Source: Variovorax boronicumulans (lineage in GTDB: Bacteria > Pseudomonadota > Gammaproteobacteria > Burkholderiales > Burkholderiaceae_C). From it: DNA of 64,000 nucleotides. Made by a program: the position numbers and the translations under genes. Location: contig NZ_JARXVG010000013.1 of the NCBI RefSeq assembly GCF_029892485.1, positions 1-64,000 of the forward strand. Reading direction: 5' to 3'. The notes under the pieces are model-generated. The model was not told where the DNA came from and made no database searches. It was given only the letters and a program-made list of their open reading frames with translations. Each line of letters starts with the position of its first letter. The stretch's first letter is position 1. Positions 8,565 to 17,306 of this stretch are shown here, one piece after another.

Positions 8565-9197
8565 ATGATCAAGATCGGCATCGTCGACGACCACGCGGTC
8601 GTTCGCTCAGGCCTCAAGGCTTTCTTCTCCACCTTCGTGGATTTCCGGGTCGTCGGCGAAGCCGCCAGCGGCCGCGAAGCCATCGACATGGTCCGCACCA
8701 CCGACATGGACGTGCTGGTCATGGACCTGTCCATGCCCGGCCAGAGCGGCATCGACGCACTCGCCATGGTTCGTGCCAAGGCGCCGCAGCTGGGCGTGCT
8801 CATCCTGAGCGGCTATCCGGAGGAGCACTACGCGGTCAACCTGATCCGCCAGGGCGCATCGGGCTACCTGAACAAGGAATGCGCGCCGGAGGAAATCGCC
8901 AACGCGATCCGCACCGTGGCGCTGGGGCGCCGCTACATCTCCGCCTCGGTGGCCGAGCTGCTTGCGGGCCAGCTGGAGCGCAAGGACAGCGAGCCGCCGC
9001 ACAAGCATCTGTCGGAGCGCGAGTTCCAGGTGTTCCTGAAGCTGGCCAAGGGCGAATCGGTGGGCAGCATCGGCGAGGCGCTCTCGCTCTCGGTGAAGAC
9101 GATCAGCACGTACCGCACCCGGCTCATGGAGAAGATGAATCTCTCCACGAACAGCGACCTCACCTACTACGCGATCAAGACGCAGCTGATCGATTGA
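8565..9197 (+). CDS. NarL/FixJ-family response regulator
   Basis: A 210-residue two-component response regulator. The receiver domain (1-120) has the acidic pair in IVDDHA, the phosphoacceptor D54 in VMDLSMPG, and the conserved Lys in GYLNKE. A LuxR-type helix-turn-helix follows from about residue 148 (LSEREFQVFLKLAKGESVGSIGEALSLSVKT). The ATG at 8565 has ribosome site AAGGAGCAGCC. No sensor kinase lies beside it, so its signal is unknown. A phospholipase-D gene follows after about 28 bases and may be co-transcribed. Confidence 0.92.
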   Translation: MIKIGIVDDHAVVRSGLKAFFSTFVDFRVVGEAASGREAIDMVRTTDMDVLVMDLSMPGQSGIDALAMVRAKAPQLGVLILSGYPEEHYAVNLIRQGASGYLNKECAPEEIANAIRTVALGRRYISASVAELLAGQLERKDSEPPHKHLSEREFQVFLKLAKGESVGSIGEALSLSVKTISTYRTRLMEKMNLSTNSDLTYYAIKTQLID

Positions 9198-9225
9198 GCG
9201 CGCGGCGTCTCCAGGGCGGTTGGAC

Positions 9226-10506
9226 GTGAGGCACGGCAGGACGCTCAAGGCGGTCGTCTGGACATTCCTGCTGACCGTCGCGGCCACGCTGCTGGTGGTC
9301 AATCTCGGCGGCAGCGAGAAGAAGCTCGACGAGCAGATCCGCCGCGAATATTCGCTGCACGACGCGCAATACCAGCGCGTGCTGGGCGTGATGCTCGGCC
9401 CGCCGATTGCCGGCGGCAACCGCTTCGAGGCGCTCTACAACGGCGACCGCATCTTCCCCTCGATGCTCGAGGCGATCCGGGGCGCGAAGCAAAGCATCAC
9501 CTTCGAGACCTACATCTACTGGTCCGGCGACATCGGCCGGGCCTTTGCCGATGCGCTGTCCGAGCGTGCGCGGGCCGGCGTGCCGGTGCACGTGCTGCTC
9601 GACTGGGTAGGCAGTGCCAAGGTGGACGACGACTTCGTCAAGGAGATGGAATCGGCCGGCGTGCGGATCCGGCGCTTCCACAAGCCCAGCTGGTACGACA
9701 TCGGCCGCATGAACAACCGTACGCACCGGAAGCTCCTGGTGGTGGACGGGCGCATCGGCTTCACCGGCGGCGTCGGCATCGCCCCCGAATGGACCGGCCA
9801 TGCACAGGACCCGCAGCACTGGCGCGACTCGCACTACAAGGTCGAAGGGCCGGCGGTGGCGCAGATGCAGGCGGTGTTCATGGACAACTGGATCAAGGTG
9901 TCGGGCGAGGTGCTGCACGGCGAGCGCTACTTTCCCCACCTTCCGGCCGTGGGCGACGGCCGCGCGCAGGTGTTCAGCAGCTCGCCCTCGGGCGGCAGCG
10001 AGAGCATGCACCTGATGTATTTGCTGTCGATTGCCGCGGCCACGAAAACCATCGACCTCTCGAGCGCGTATTTCGTGCCCGACGACCTGACCGTGGGAGC
10101 GCTGGTGGCGGCCATGCGGCGCGGCGTGCGGCTGCGCATCATCACGCCGGGCCCGATCATCGATTCGCAGACGGTGCGCGGCGCATCGCGCGCCAGCTGG
10201 GGCCCGTTGCTCGAGGCCGGTGCGGAAATCAGCGAATACCAGCCGACGATGTTCCACTGCAAGGTGTTCATGGTCGACGGGCTCTTGGTGTCGGTGGGCT
10301 CGACGAATTTCGACAACCGCTCGTTCCGGCTGAATGACGAAGCCAACCTCAATATCTACGACGAGGCGTTCGCGGCCGCGGAGACGGTGCAGTTCGAAGC
10401 CGATCTCGCACAGTCGAAACGCATCACATTCGAAGACTGGAAGAACCGCCCCTTGCACGAGAAGGCGATGGAGCACCTGGCTTCGGTGCTCTCGGTTCAA
10501 CTCTGA
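9226..10506 (+). CDS. Membrane-anchored phospholipase D-family protein, cardiolipin synthase-like
   Basis: About 426 residues. One N-terminal transmembrane segment (TLKAVVWTFLLTVAATLLVV) is followed by two HKD motifs: THRKLLVVDGRIGFTGG near residue 165 and FHCKVFMVDGLLVSVGSTNFDNRS near residue 343. This is the layout of bacterial cardiolipin synthases, which condense phosphatidyl groups at the inner membrane. It lacks the two N-terminal helices of ClsA and is closer to ClsB/ClsC. GTG at 9226 is preferred over TTG at 9220 because AGGGCGG is better spaced from it. A terminator follows at 10517-10545. Confidence 0.9.
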   Translation: MRHGRTLKAVVWTFLLTVAATLLVVNLGGSEKKLDEQIRREYSLHDAQYQRVLGVMLGPPIAGGNRFEALYNGDRIFPSMLEAIRGAKQSITFETYIYWSGDIGRAFADALSERARAGVPVHVLLDWVGSAKVDDDFVKEMESAGVRIRRFHKPSWYDIGRMNNRTHRKLLVVDGRIGFTGGVGIAPEWTGHAQDPQHWRDSHYKVEGPAVAQMQAVFMDNWIKVSGEVLHGERYFPHLPAVGDGRAQVFSSSPSGGSESMHLMYLLSIAAATKTIDLSSAYFVPDDLTVGALVAAMRRGVRLRIITPGPIIDSQTVRGASRASWGPLLEAGAEISEYQPTMFHCKVFMVDGLLVSVGSTNFDNRSFRLNDEANLNIYDEAFAAAETVQFEADLAQSKRITFEDWKNRPLHEKAMEHLASVLSVQL

Positions 10507-10516
10507 AACGAAAAAA

Positions 10517-10545
10517 ACCACGGCCCGAAGGCCGCGGTTTTCTTT
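10517..10545 (+). terminator. Intrinsic terminator after the cardiolipin synthase-like gene
   Basis: A nine-position stem, ACCACGGCC / GGCCGCGGT with one mismatch, around a CGAA tetraloop and followed by TTTCTTT on the plus strand. An A-run on the left side supplies a T-run on the minus strand too, so it can serve both converging genes. Confidence 0.85.
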
Positions 10546-10573
10546 GCGAGTCGAGCCTCGCGGCCTTTGCAGG

Positions 10574-11554
10574 TCAGCTGCGTGCCTTGGCCTCGCGTGC
10601 GGCATTGCGCAGGTCGCGGATCTGGTCATGGTTGCGTTGCGCGCCTTGCGCCTGCGTCTGCAGGATCTGGCGCACGCCCGCGGGCAGCGACTGCTTCAGG
10701 GCCTTGCGATAGCGCGCCACGGCCGCGTCTTCACCGCGCTCGCATTCCTCGAGGATCGACAGTTCGCTGTTCGCACCCAGGGCACCCTTCACGTGCACCC
10801 AGCCACGATGCATCGCACCGGTGGTGGTGCCGCCTTCCGCAGGCTTGCCGCCGTAGGTGAGGACGAGTTCCACCAGCTGGCTCGCGGCCGCCTGGCACTG
10901 CGCAGCGCGCGAGGCGAAAACCTCCTTCAGCCGACCAGCTTCCACCTCTTCGGCGCAGGTGCGGAAGCCGTATTCGCCGTCGCGGGTGTTTTCGAGCAGG
11001 TCGTTCAGCACATCCACGACTTCTTCGTTCGACAGCGGCTCACCTTCCGGAATGGCCGTGTCTTCCTCGCGGAAATACAGGCGGTCGGCGCGCTCCCATG
11101 CGGCATGCGAGGCCGGGCGGGCGCGCTCCCAATCCAGCGACGAGGTGCCGCGGCGCGCTTCCCATTCGCGGGCGAGCGAAGGCTCGACCGAGGCGAATTC
11201 GTCGACCGCGGCATTGCGGCTCGACCAGCCCAGCTCGTAGGCCGGCCCATAGTCGTCGTAGGTGCGGCCGGTCTCGTAATAGGGCTCGCGCTCGTAGGCG
11301 GTTTCCCAGTAGCTGCGCTCGGCGGTCGGGTTCACGCGCTCGGCCACGGCCTTGCCGCCGAGCCCGCCGATCACCGCGCCGGCGACCAGGCCAGCCGCCG
11401 CGCCCACGGGGCCGCCAACGGCACCGACGGCCGCACCTGCCACGGCGCCACCGGTGGCACCCACGCCGGTGCCTACGGGATGGGCGCCGGGCGCGCCGGA
11501 GATGGGATCGCGATTGAGATCGTCAGGATGAAGGGGGTTCTGGTCTCTTGCCAT
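10574..11554 (-). CDS. PA2169-like four-helix-bundle protein with N-terminal glycine zipper
   Basis: A 326-residue protein in two parts. Residues 20-70 are a Gly/Ala-rich glycine-zipper region that could insert into or associate with membranes. Residues about 175-320 form a DUF2383/PA2169-type ferritin-like helical bundle (LSNEEVVDVLNDLLENTRDG at its start, then ELSILEECERGEDAAVARY). The linker is rich in Tyr, Glu and Arg. PA2169-like proteins are often seen in stress regulons; metal binding has not been shown here. A CCTACA motif lies 92 bases upstream (11646-11651). Confidence 0.85.
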   Translation of the reverse strand: MARDQNPLHPDDLNRDPISGAPGAHPVGTGVGATGGAVAGAAVGAVGGPVGAAAGLVAGAVIGGLGGKAVAERVNPTAERSYWETAYEREPYYETGRTYDDYGPAYELGWSSRNAAVDEFASVEPSLAREWEARRGTSSLDWERARPASHAAWERADRLYFREEDTAIPEGEPLSNEEVVDVLNDLLENTRDGEYGFRTCAEEVEAGRLKEVFASRAAQCQAAASQLVELVLTYGGKPAEGGTTTGAMHRGWVHVKGALGANSELSILEECERGEDAAVARYRKALKQSLPAGVRQILQTQAQGAQRNHDQIRDLRNAAREAKARS

Positions 11555-11645
11555 GAGGGCTCCTTGAAAAGGGTGGAAATTGAATCGACAGACTTCATCC
11601 TGGGGGCCCGGAAACGCACGGCCGTGGGGCTTCGGCGCGGCTGCA

Positions 11646-11651
11646 TGTAGG
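11646..11651 (-). promoter_or_regulatory. CCTACA motif upstream of the PA2169-like gene
   Basis: The minus strand reads GCGCCTACATGCAG, 92 bases before the ATG at 11554 and just after the stop of the uvrA-like gene. It is one of the recurring sites described for katE. Confidence 0.3.
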
Positions 11652-11672
11652 CGCAGTCGGGCTTGGCGCGGG

Positions 11673-14321
11673 TCAGTTTCCCGCCTCTGTCCAGCGCGCC
11701 AGGTAGGGCGCGGTCCGGCTCCCCGCGGCCTTCGCCACGGCCTGCGGCGTGCCGCTCGCCACGATGCGCCCGCCCTCCTCGCCCGCGCCCGGCCCCATGT
11801 CGATCACCCAGTCGCAGGCGGAGACCAGCCGCATCTCGTGCTCGACGACGATCACGGTGTTGCCGGCATCGACCAGGCCGCCCAGCTGCGCCATCAGCTT
11901 GTCCACGTCGGACGGATGCAGCCCGGTGGTCGGCTCGTCCAGCACATACAGCGCATCGCCGCGCTGCGAGCGCTGCAGCTCGGTCGCCAGCTTGATGCGC
12001 TGCGCCTCCCCGCCCGACAGCTCGGTGGCCGGCTGCCCCAGCCGCAGGTAACCCAGGCCGATGGCCGCGAGCAGCCGCAACGGCCGCTCGATGGCGCGAT
12101 CGTCCGCGAAGAAGGCATGCGCCTCCTCCACCGTCATGGCCAGCACGTCGGCGATGGTGCGGTCGCGCAGCGTGACCTTCAGCGTCTGCTCGTTGAAGCG
12201 CGATCCGTGGCAGGTGGGGCACGGCGCATACACGCTGGGCATGAACAGCAGCTCGACGCTCACGAAGCCCTCGCCCTCGCAGGTCGGGCACCGGCCCTTC
12301 GCCACGTTGAACGAGAACCGGCCGGCATCGAAGCGGCGCGCGCGGGCCGCCTTGGTGTCGGCGAACAGCTTGCGCACATGGTCGAAAAGGCCCGTGTAGG
12401 TGGCCAGGTTGGAGCGCGGTGTGCGGCCGATGGGCTTCTGGTCCACGCGCACCAGCCGGCGGATGCGGTCCATGCCACCGGCGATGTGCCCGCCGGTGCG
12501 GCCCGCGAGACTGGGCTCCGCGTCGGGCTCGTCGTCGGGCGGCGGCGCCTCGTGGCCCAGGTGCGCGGCCACCAGCTCGACCAGCGCCTGGCTCACCAGG
12601 GTGGATTTGCCCGAGCCGGAGACACCGGTCACCGCTGTCATCACCCCGAGCGGAAACGCCACCGAGAGGCCTTGCAGGTTGTTCCGCGTCACGTCTTCCA
12701 GCTTCAGCCATGCGGCCGGTGCGCGAACGGGCCGCGAAGATGCCGTGTGCGGTGCAAACAGATACCGCGCGGTGTGCGACGCCTTCACGTGGCGCAGTCC
12801 CTCTGGCGGGCCGCTGTAGAGAACCAGGCCGCCCTTCTCGCCCGCATCGGGCCCCACGTCCACCAGCCAGTCGGCGCGCCGCATCAGGTCCAGGTCGTGT
12901 TCCACCACGAACAGCGAATTGCCCGAGCGCTTGAGCGTGTCGAGCGCCACGACCAGCGCCTCGCCGTCCGCCGGATGCAGCCCCGCCGAGGGCTCGTCGA
13001 GCACGTAGACGACGCCAAAGAGGTTCGAGCGGATCTGCGTCGCGAGCCGCAGGCGCTGGAGCTCGCCCGGCGACAACGTCGGCGTGCTGCGGTCGAGCGA
13101 GAGATAGCCCAGGCCCAGGTCGTTCAGCACCGTGACGCGCTCCAGCAGGTCGTGCGCAATGCGCTGCGCGGCGATGCGCTTCTCGGCCGATTGATTGGGC
13201 GTGCGGCGCACGTCGGGCGCCGCCGCGTGCGCGCCGCCTTTTTCGCGCAAGGCGCTGCGTGTGCTGCCGCCGCCCGATGACGCCGGCGCCTCCCCCGCCG
13301 CCACCGGCCGCAGCACCTGCGCGAACTGCGCCAGCGGCATGCGCGAGATCTCGCCGATGTCGTGCCCCGCAAAGCGCACCGACAAGGCCTCGGGCTTGAG
13401 CCGCTTGCCCTTGCAGGCCGGGCAGTCGCCGCCCACCATGAAGCGCGCGACGCGGTTCTTCATGAGCGCGCTCTGCGTGGTCGCGAAGGTGTGCAGCACG
13501 TACTTGCGCGCGCCGATGAAGGTGCCCTGGTAGCTCGGCTCCATCTTGCTGCGCACCGCCGCGCGCGTTTCGGCGGGCGTGAAGCCGGCGTACACGGGAA
13601 CCGTGGGCTGCTCTTCGGTGAAGAGGATCCAGTCGCGCGTCTTCTTCGGCAGGTCGCGCCAGGGTTTGTCGACGTCGATGCCCATGGTGACGAGGATGTC
13701 GCGCAGGTTCTGGCCGTGCCATGCAGGCGGCCACGAGGCGACGGCGCGCTCGCGGATGCTGAGCGTGTCGTCCGGCACCATGGAGCGCTCGGTCACCTCG
13801 AAGATGCGGCCGAGGCCATGGCATGTCGGGCATGCGCCCTGCGGCGTGTTGGGAGAAAAGTCTTCCGCATAGAGCATCGGCTGGCGCGGCGGATAGTCGC
13901 CGGCCCGCGAATAGAGCATGCGCAGCAGGCTCGACAGCGTGGTGACGCTGCCCACCGACGAGCGCGTGCTCGGCGTGCCGCGCTGCTGCTGCAGGGCCAC
14001 GGCGGGCGGCAGGCCGTCGATGGCATCGACCGCAGGCACGCCCACCTGGTCGATCAGCCGGCGCGCATACGGCGCGACCGATTCGAAATAGCGCCGCTGC
14101 GCCTCGGCATACAGCGTGCCGAAGGCCAGCGACGACTTCCCTGAGCCGGAGATGCCACTGAACACCACCAGTGCGTCGCGCGGGATGTCGACATCGACGT
14201 TGCGAAGGTTGTGTTCGCGTGCGCCGCGAACGCGCACGAAGTGGTCGATGTCGTGGGCGGAAGTGCTGGTGGGCTTGCTGGTGGGCTTGCTGGTGGGTTT
14301 GCGGGCAGCTTTGCGCGCCAT
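11673..14321 (-). CDS. Class II UvrA paralogue (excinuclease ABC subunit A-like ATPase)
   Basis: An 882-residue twin ABC ATPase of the UvrA family. Walker A motifs are SGISGSGKSS near residue 52 and TGVSGSGKST in the second half; signature motifs are LSPGELQRLRLA and LSGGEAQRIKLA. Zinc-binding clusters are present (CPTCHGLG, CPACKGKR, CPTCEGEG with CPTCHGSR). It is shorter than housekeeping UvrA (about 940) and appears to lack the UvrB-binding domain, as in class II UvrA2 proteins linked to DNA-damage tolerance or drug resistance. The first signature has Pro in place of Gly. A Ser/Gly-rich insert (around residue 350) and a Thr/Ser/Lys/Pro N-terminal repeat are unusual. The ATG at 14321 starts MARKAARKP. 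Confidence 0.92.
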   Translation of the reverse strand: MARKAARKPTSKPTSKPTSTSAHDIDHFVRVRGAREHNLRNVDVDIPRDALVVFSGISGSGKSSLAFGTLYAEAQRRYFESVAPYARRLIDQVGVPAVDAIDGLPPAVALQQQRGTPSTRSSVGSVTTLSSLLRMLYSRAGDYPPRQPMLYAEDFSPNTPQGACPTCHGLGRIFEVTERSMVPDDTLSIRERAVASWPPAWHGQNLRDILVTMGIDVDKPWRDLPKKTRDWILFTEEQPTVPVYAGFTPAETRAAVRSKMEPSYQGTFIGARKYVLHTFATTQSALMKNRVARFMVGGDCPACKGKRLKPEALSVRFAGHDIGEISRMPLAQFAQVLRPVAAGEAPASSGGGSTRSALREKGGAHAAAPDVRRTPNQSAEKRIAAQRIAHDLLERVTVLNDLGLGYLSLDRSTPTLSPGELQRLRLATQIRSNLFGVVYVLDEPSAGLHPADGEALVVALDTLKRSGNSLFVVEHDLDLMRRADWLVDVGPDAGEKGGLVLYSGPPEGLRHVKASHTARYLFAPHTASSRPVRAPAAWLKLEDVTRNNLQGLSVAFPLGVMTAVTGVSGSGKSTLVSQALVELVAAHLGHEAPPPDDEPDAEPSLAGRTGGHIAGGMDRIRRLVRVDQKPIGRTPRSNLATYTGLFDHVRKLFADTKAARARRFDAGRFSFNVAKGRCPTCEGEGFVSVELLFMPSVYAPCPTCHGSRFNEQTLKVTLRDRTIADVLAMTVEEAHAFFADDRAIERPLRLLAAIGLGYLRLGQPATELSGGEAQRIKLATELQRSQRGDALYVLDEPTTGLHPSDVDKLMAQLGGLVDAGNTVIVVEHEMRLVSACDWVIDMGPGAGEEGGRIVASGTPQAVAKAAGSRTAPYLARWTEAGN
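14265..14300 (-). repeat. Three tandem 12-bp units in the 5' end of the uvrA-like gene
   Basis: Three copies of gctggtgggctt, the third with one change, encode the repeated tetrapeptide TSKP in a Lys-rich N-terminal tail. In-frame repeats of this size can gain or lose units by slippage without breaking the frame. Confidence 0.85.
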
Positions 14322-14441
14322 GGTTTCTTCTTTCTGTGCGTACACGCGGGGAGCCTGCAGATTACGACGAGCCCACGCTGTGAGAACCGGGCCACCCCGG
14401 ACGTCGGACTCCTGCGCGCGGCATCCCATACGATCCATGCC

Positions 14442-15626
14442 ATGACGACCCCCGACGCCGATTCGCTCGCGCTGATCGACGCCTGCTCGCAGGCCTCGCT
14501 CGCGCTCCTGGAAAGCAACCTCACGCCGCACGGCATCCTGGCCGCGAGCCGCACCGAGGCGGCCGTGGCGCGGCGCTACACGCGCATCTTCGGGCGCGAC
14601 GCCGCGATCTGCGTGATGGCCATGTGCGGCAGCGGCGTGCCCGCGCTGGAGCAAGGGGCCGTCGCGAGCCTCGATGCCCTCGCGGCGCAGCAGGCGGCCA
14701 ACGGGCAGATCCCCAAGTACGTCGACCCCGAGGGCCAGGATGCGGACTTCTGGTACCTGGGCTGCATCGACGCGACGCTGTGGTGGCTGATCGCGGTGGA
14801 CCATGTGCGCCGGCATGGCGGCGTGGGCCCGACCCGCTGGGAAGACGGCGTGGCCCGCGCGATCGGCTGGCTGCTCGCGCAGGAGCACCAGCACTTCCGG
14901 CTGCTGCAGCAGAACGAGGCGAGCGACTGGGCCGACATCATGCCGCGCTCGGGCTACGTGCTGTACAGCAATGCGCTCTGGTACGACGTCAAGCGCCGCT
15001 TCGCGCTGGACCATGCCGAGGAAACGCGACACCACTTCAACCACATGTTCAATCCGTTCCAGCGCGACCTGCCCGAATACCACCGGGCGCGGCTGCTGCG
15101 GCACTACGCGCGGCGCGGGCGGCGCGATCCGGCGCTGTACCTGAGCTTCGTCAACTTCGCGTTCGTCGGCAACGAGGGCGACGTATTCGGCAACGTGCTG
15201 GCGATACAGGCCGGCCTGACCGAACCCGAGATGGCCGGCCGCATCGTCGACACCATCGCCAGGTCGCATGCGGCCGATCCGTATCCGGTGCGGGTCGTCC
15301 TGCATCCGCTGTCGCGCCAGCACGAACTGTGGCGGCCCTACATGGGGCGCCACCAGCAGAACGATGTGCACCAGTACCACAACGGCGGCATCTGGCCTTT
15401 CGTGGGCGGCTTCTGGGTGATGGCGCTGGCCAGGGCGGGACAGGACGAACTCGCCCGGGCCGAGCTCGCGCGGCTCGCGCAGGTGAACGCACTCGGCGAC
15501 TGGCGCTTCACCGAGTGGTTCCACGGCCGCACGCTGGCGCCGATGGGCATGGCCGGCCAGAGCTGGAATGCGGCGACTTTCCTGCTCGCCCGTCGCGCCC
15601 TCGAGGGCCGCGCGGACGCCTGGTAG
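14442..15626 (+). CDS. GH100-like glycoside hydrolase (neutral invertase / amylo-alpha-1,6-glucosidase-like)
   Basis: A 394-residue soluble protein with the (alpha/alpha)6-barrel pattern of glycosidase families such as GH100 and GH63. Notable stretches are RIFGRDAAICVMAMCGSG, GQIPKYVDPEGQDADFWYLGCIDAT, NEASDWADIMPRSGYVLYSNALWY and HQYHNGGIWPFVGGFWV; acidic residues in the DAA and EASDWAD segments are candidate catalysts. Many such genes are annotated amylo-alpha-1,6-glucosidase without proof. The ATG at 14442 follows a 120-base divergent promoter region shared with the uvrA-like gene. The gene is convergent with hom, 10 bases away. Confidence 0.75.
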   Translation: MTTPDADSLALIDACSQASLALLESNLTPHGILAASRTEAAVARRYTRIFGRDAAICVMAMCGSGVPALEQGAVASLDALAAQQAANGQIPKYVDPEGQDADFWYLGCIDATLWWLIAVDHVRRHGGVGPTRWEDGVARAIGWLLAQEHQHFRLLQQNEASDWADIMPRSGYVLYSNALWYDVKRRFALDHAEETRHHFNHMFNPFQRDLPEYHRARLLRHYARRGRRDPALYLSFVNFAFVGNEGDVFGNVLAIQAGLTEPEMAGRIVDTIARSHAADPYPVRVVLHPLSRQHELWRPYMGRHQQNDVHQYHNGGIWPFVGGFWVMALARAGQDELARAELARLAQVNALGDWRFTEWFHGRTLAPMGMAGQSWNAATFLLARRALEGRADAW

Positions 15627-15636
15627 CGCCCAAGGC

Positions 15637-16998
<1,362 letters not shown>

Positions 16999-17016
16999 GA
17001 GGCTTCTCCGAACGAA

Positions 17017-17053
17017 CAAACAAACAAAAAACCCAGCTGCCAGAGCTGGGTTT
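17017..17053 (-). terminator. Leader terminator (attenuator) upstream of hom
   Basis: On the minus strand AAACCCAGCT pairs perfectly with AGCTGGGTTT around a CTGGC loop (10 base pairs), followed by TTTTTTGTTTGTTTG. It lies between a Thr/Ile-rich leader peptide and the hom start, 19 bases before the ATG, and would stop transcription before hom unless overridden. Confidence 0.85.
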
Positions 17054-17081
17054 CATTCGTTCGGGGAGAAGAGCGATTCAC

Positions 17082-17124
17082 CAGGTGGCTGCCGGAACGG
17101 CCACCTGCGCGTGCTCAGGTGGCC
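17082..17124 (-). promoter_or_regulatory. Three mutually exclusive RNA segments in the hom leader
   Basis: Minus-strand segment 1 (17124-17116, GGCCACCTG) overlaps the last two sense codons and the start of the stop codon of the leader peptide. Segment 2 (17107-17099, CAGGTGGCC) can pair with all nine bases of segment 1. It can instead pair with segment 3 (17089-17082, GCCACCTG). A ribosome stalled on Thr codons would cover segment 1 and free segment 2 for segment 3. How 2:3 pairing would affect the downstream terminator stem is not clear from the sequence. Confidence 0.65.
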
Positions 17125-17159
17125 GCGGTGGTAATGGAGGTAATCATTCGTGCACCCAT
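17115..17159 (-). CDS. Thr/Ile-rich leader peptide of hom
   Basis: A 14-codon reading frame MGARMITSITTAAT followed by TGA. Four of the last nine residues are Thr and two are Ile, a composition like ThrL of enterobacteria. Translation may start at the second Met (ATG at 17147), giving MITSITTAAT; neither start has a strong ribosome site. Its 3' codons overlap the first arm of alternative hairpins, and a perfect terminator lies 60 bases further on. Shortage of charged Thr- or Ile-tRNA would stall ribosomes here. The peptide itself probably has no function. Confidence 0.7.
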   Translation of the reverse strand: MGARMITSITTAAT

Positions 17160-17306
17160 TGCCTGCGGGAGAGCAGGCGGCATCATCCGGCCCATGCGGG
17201 CGGCGGCGGATGCGGTGTGGAGTGGGAGGCACGACATGGAGGCCGGAGTGTACAGGAGCCATGCGGCCACTGGCACAGGCCCCGGCGATAGGTGCAAACT
17301 TGGCGC

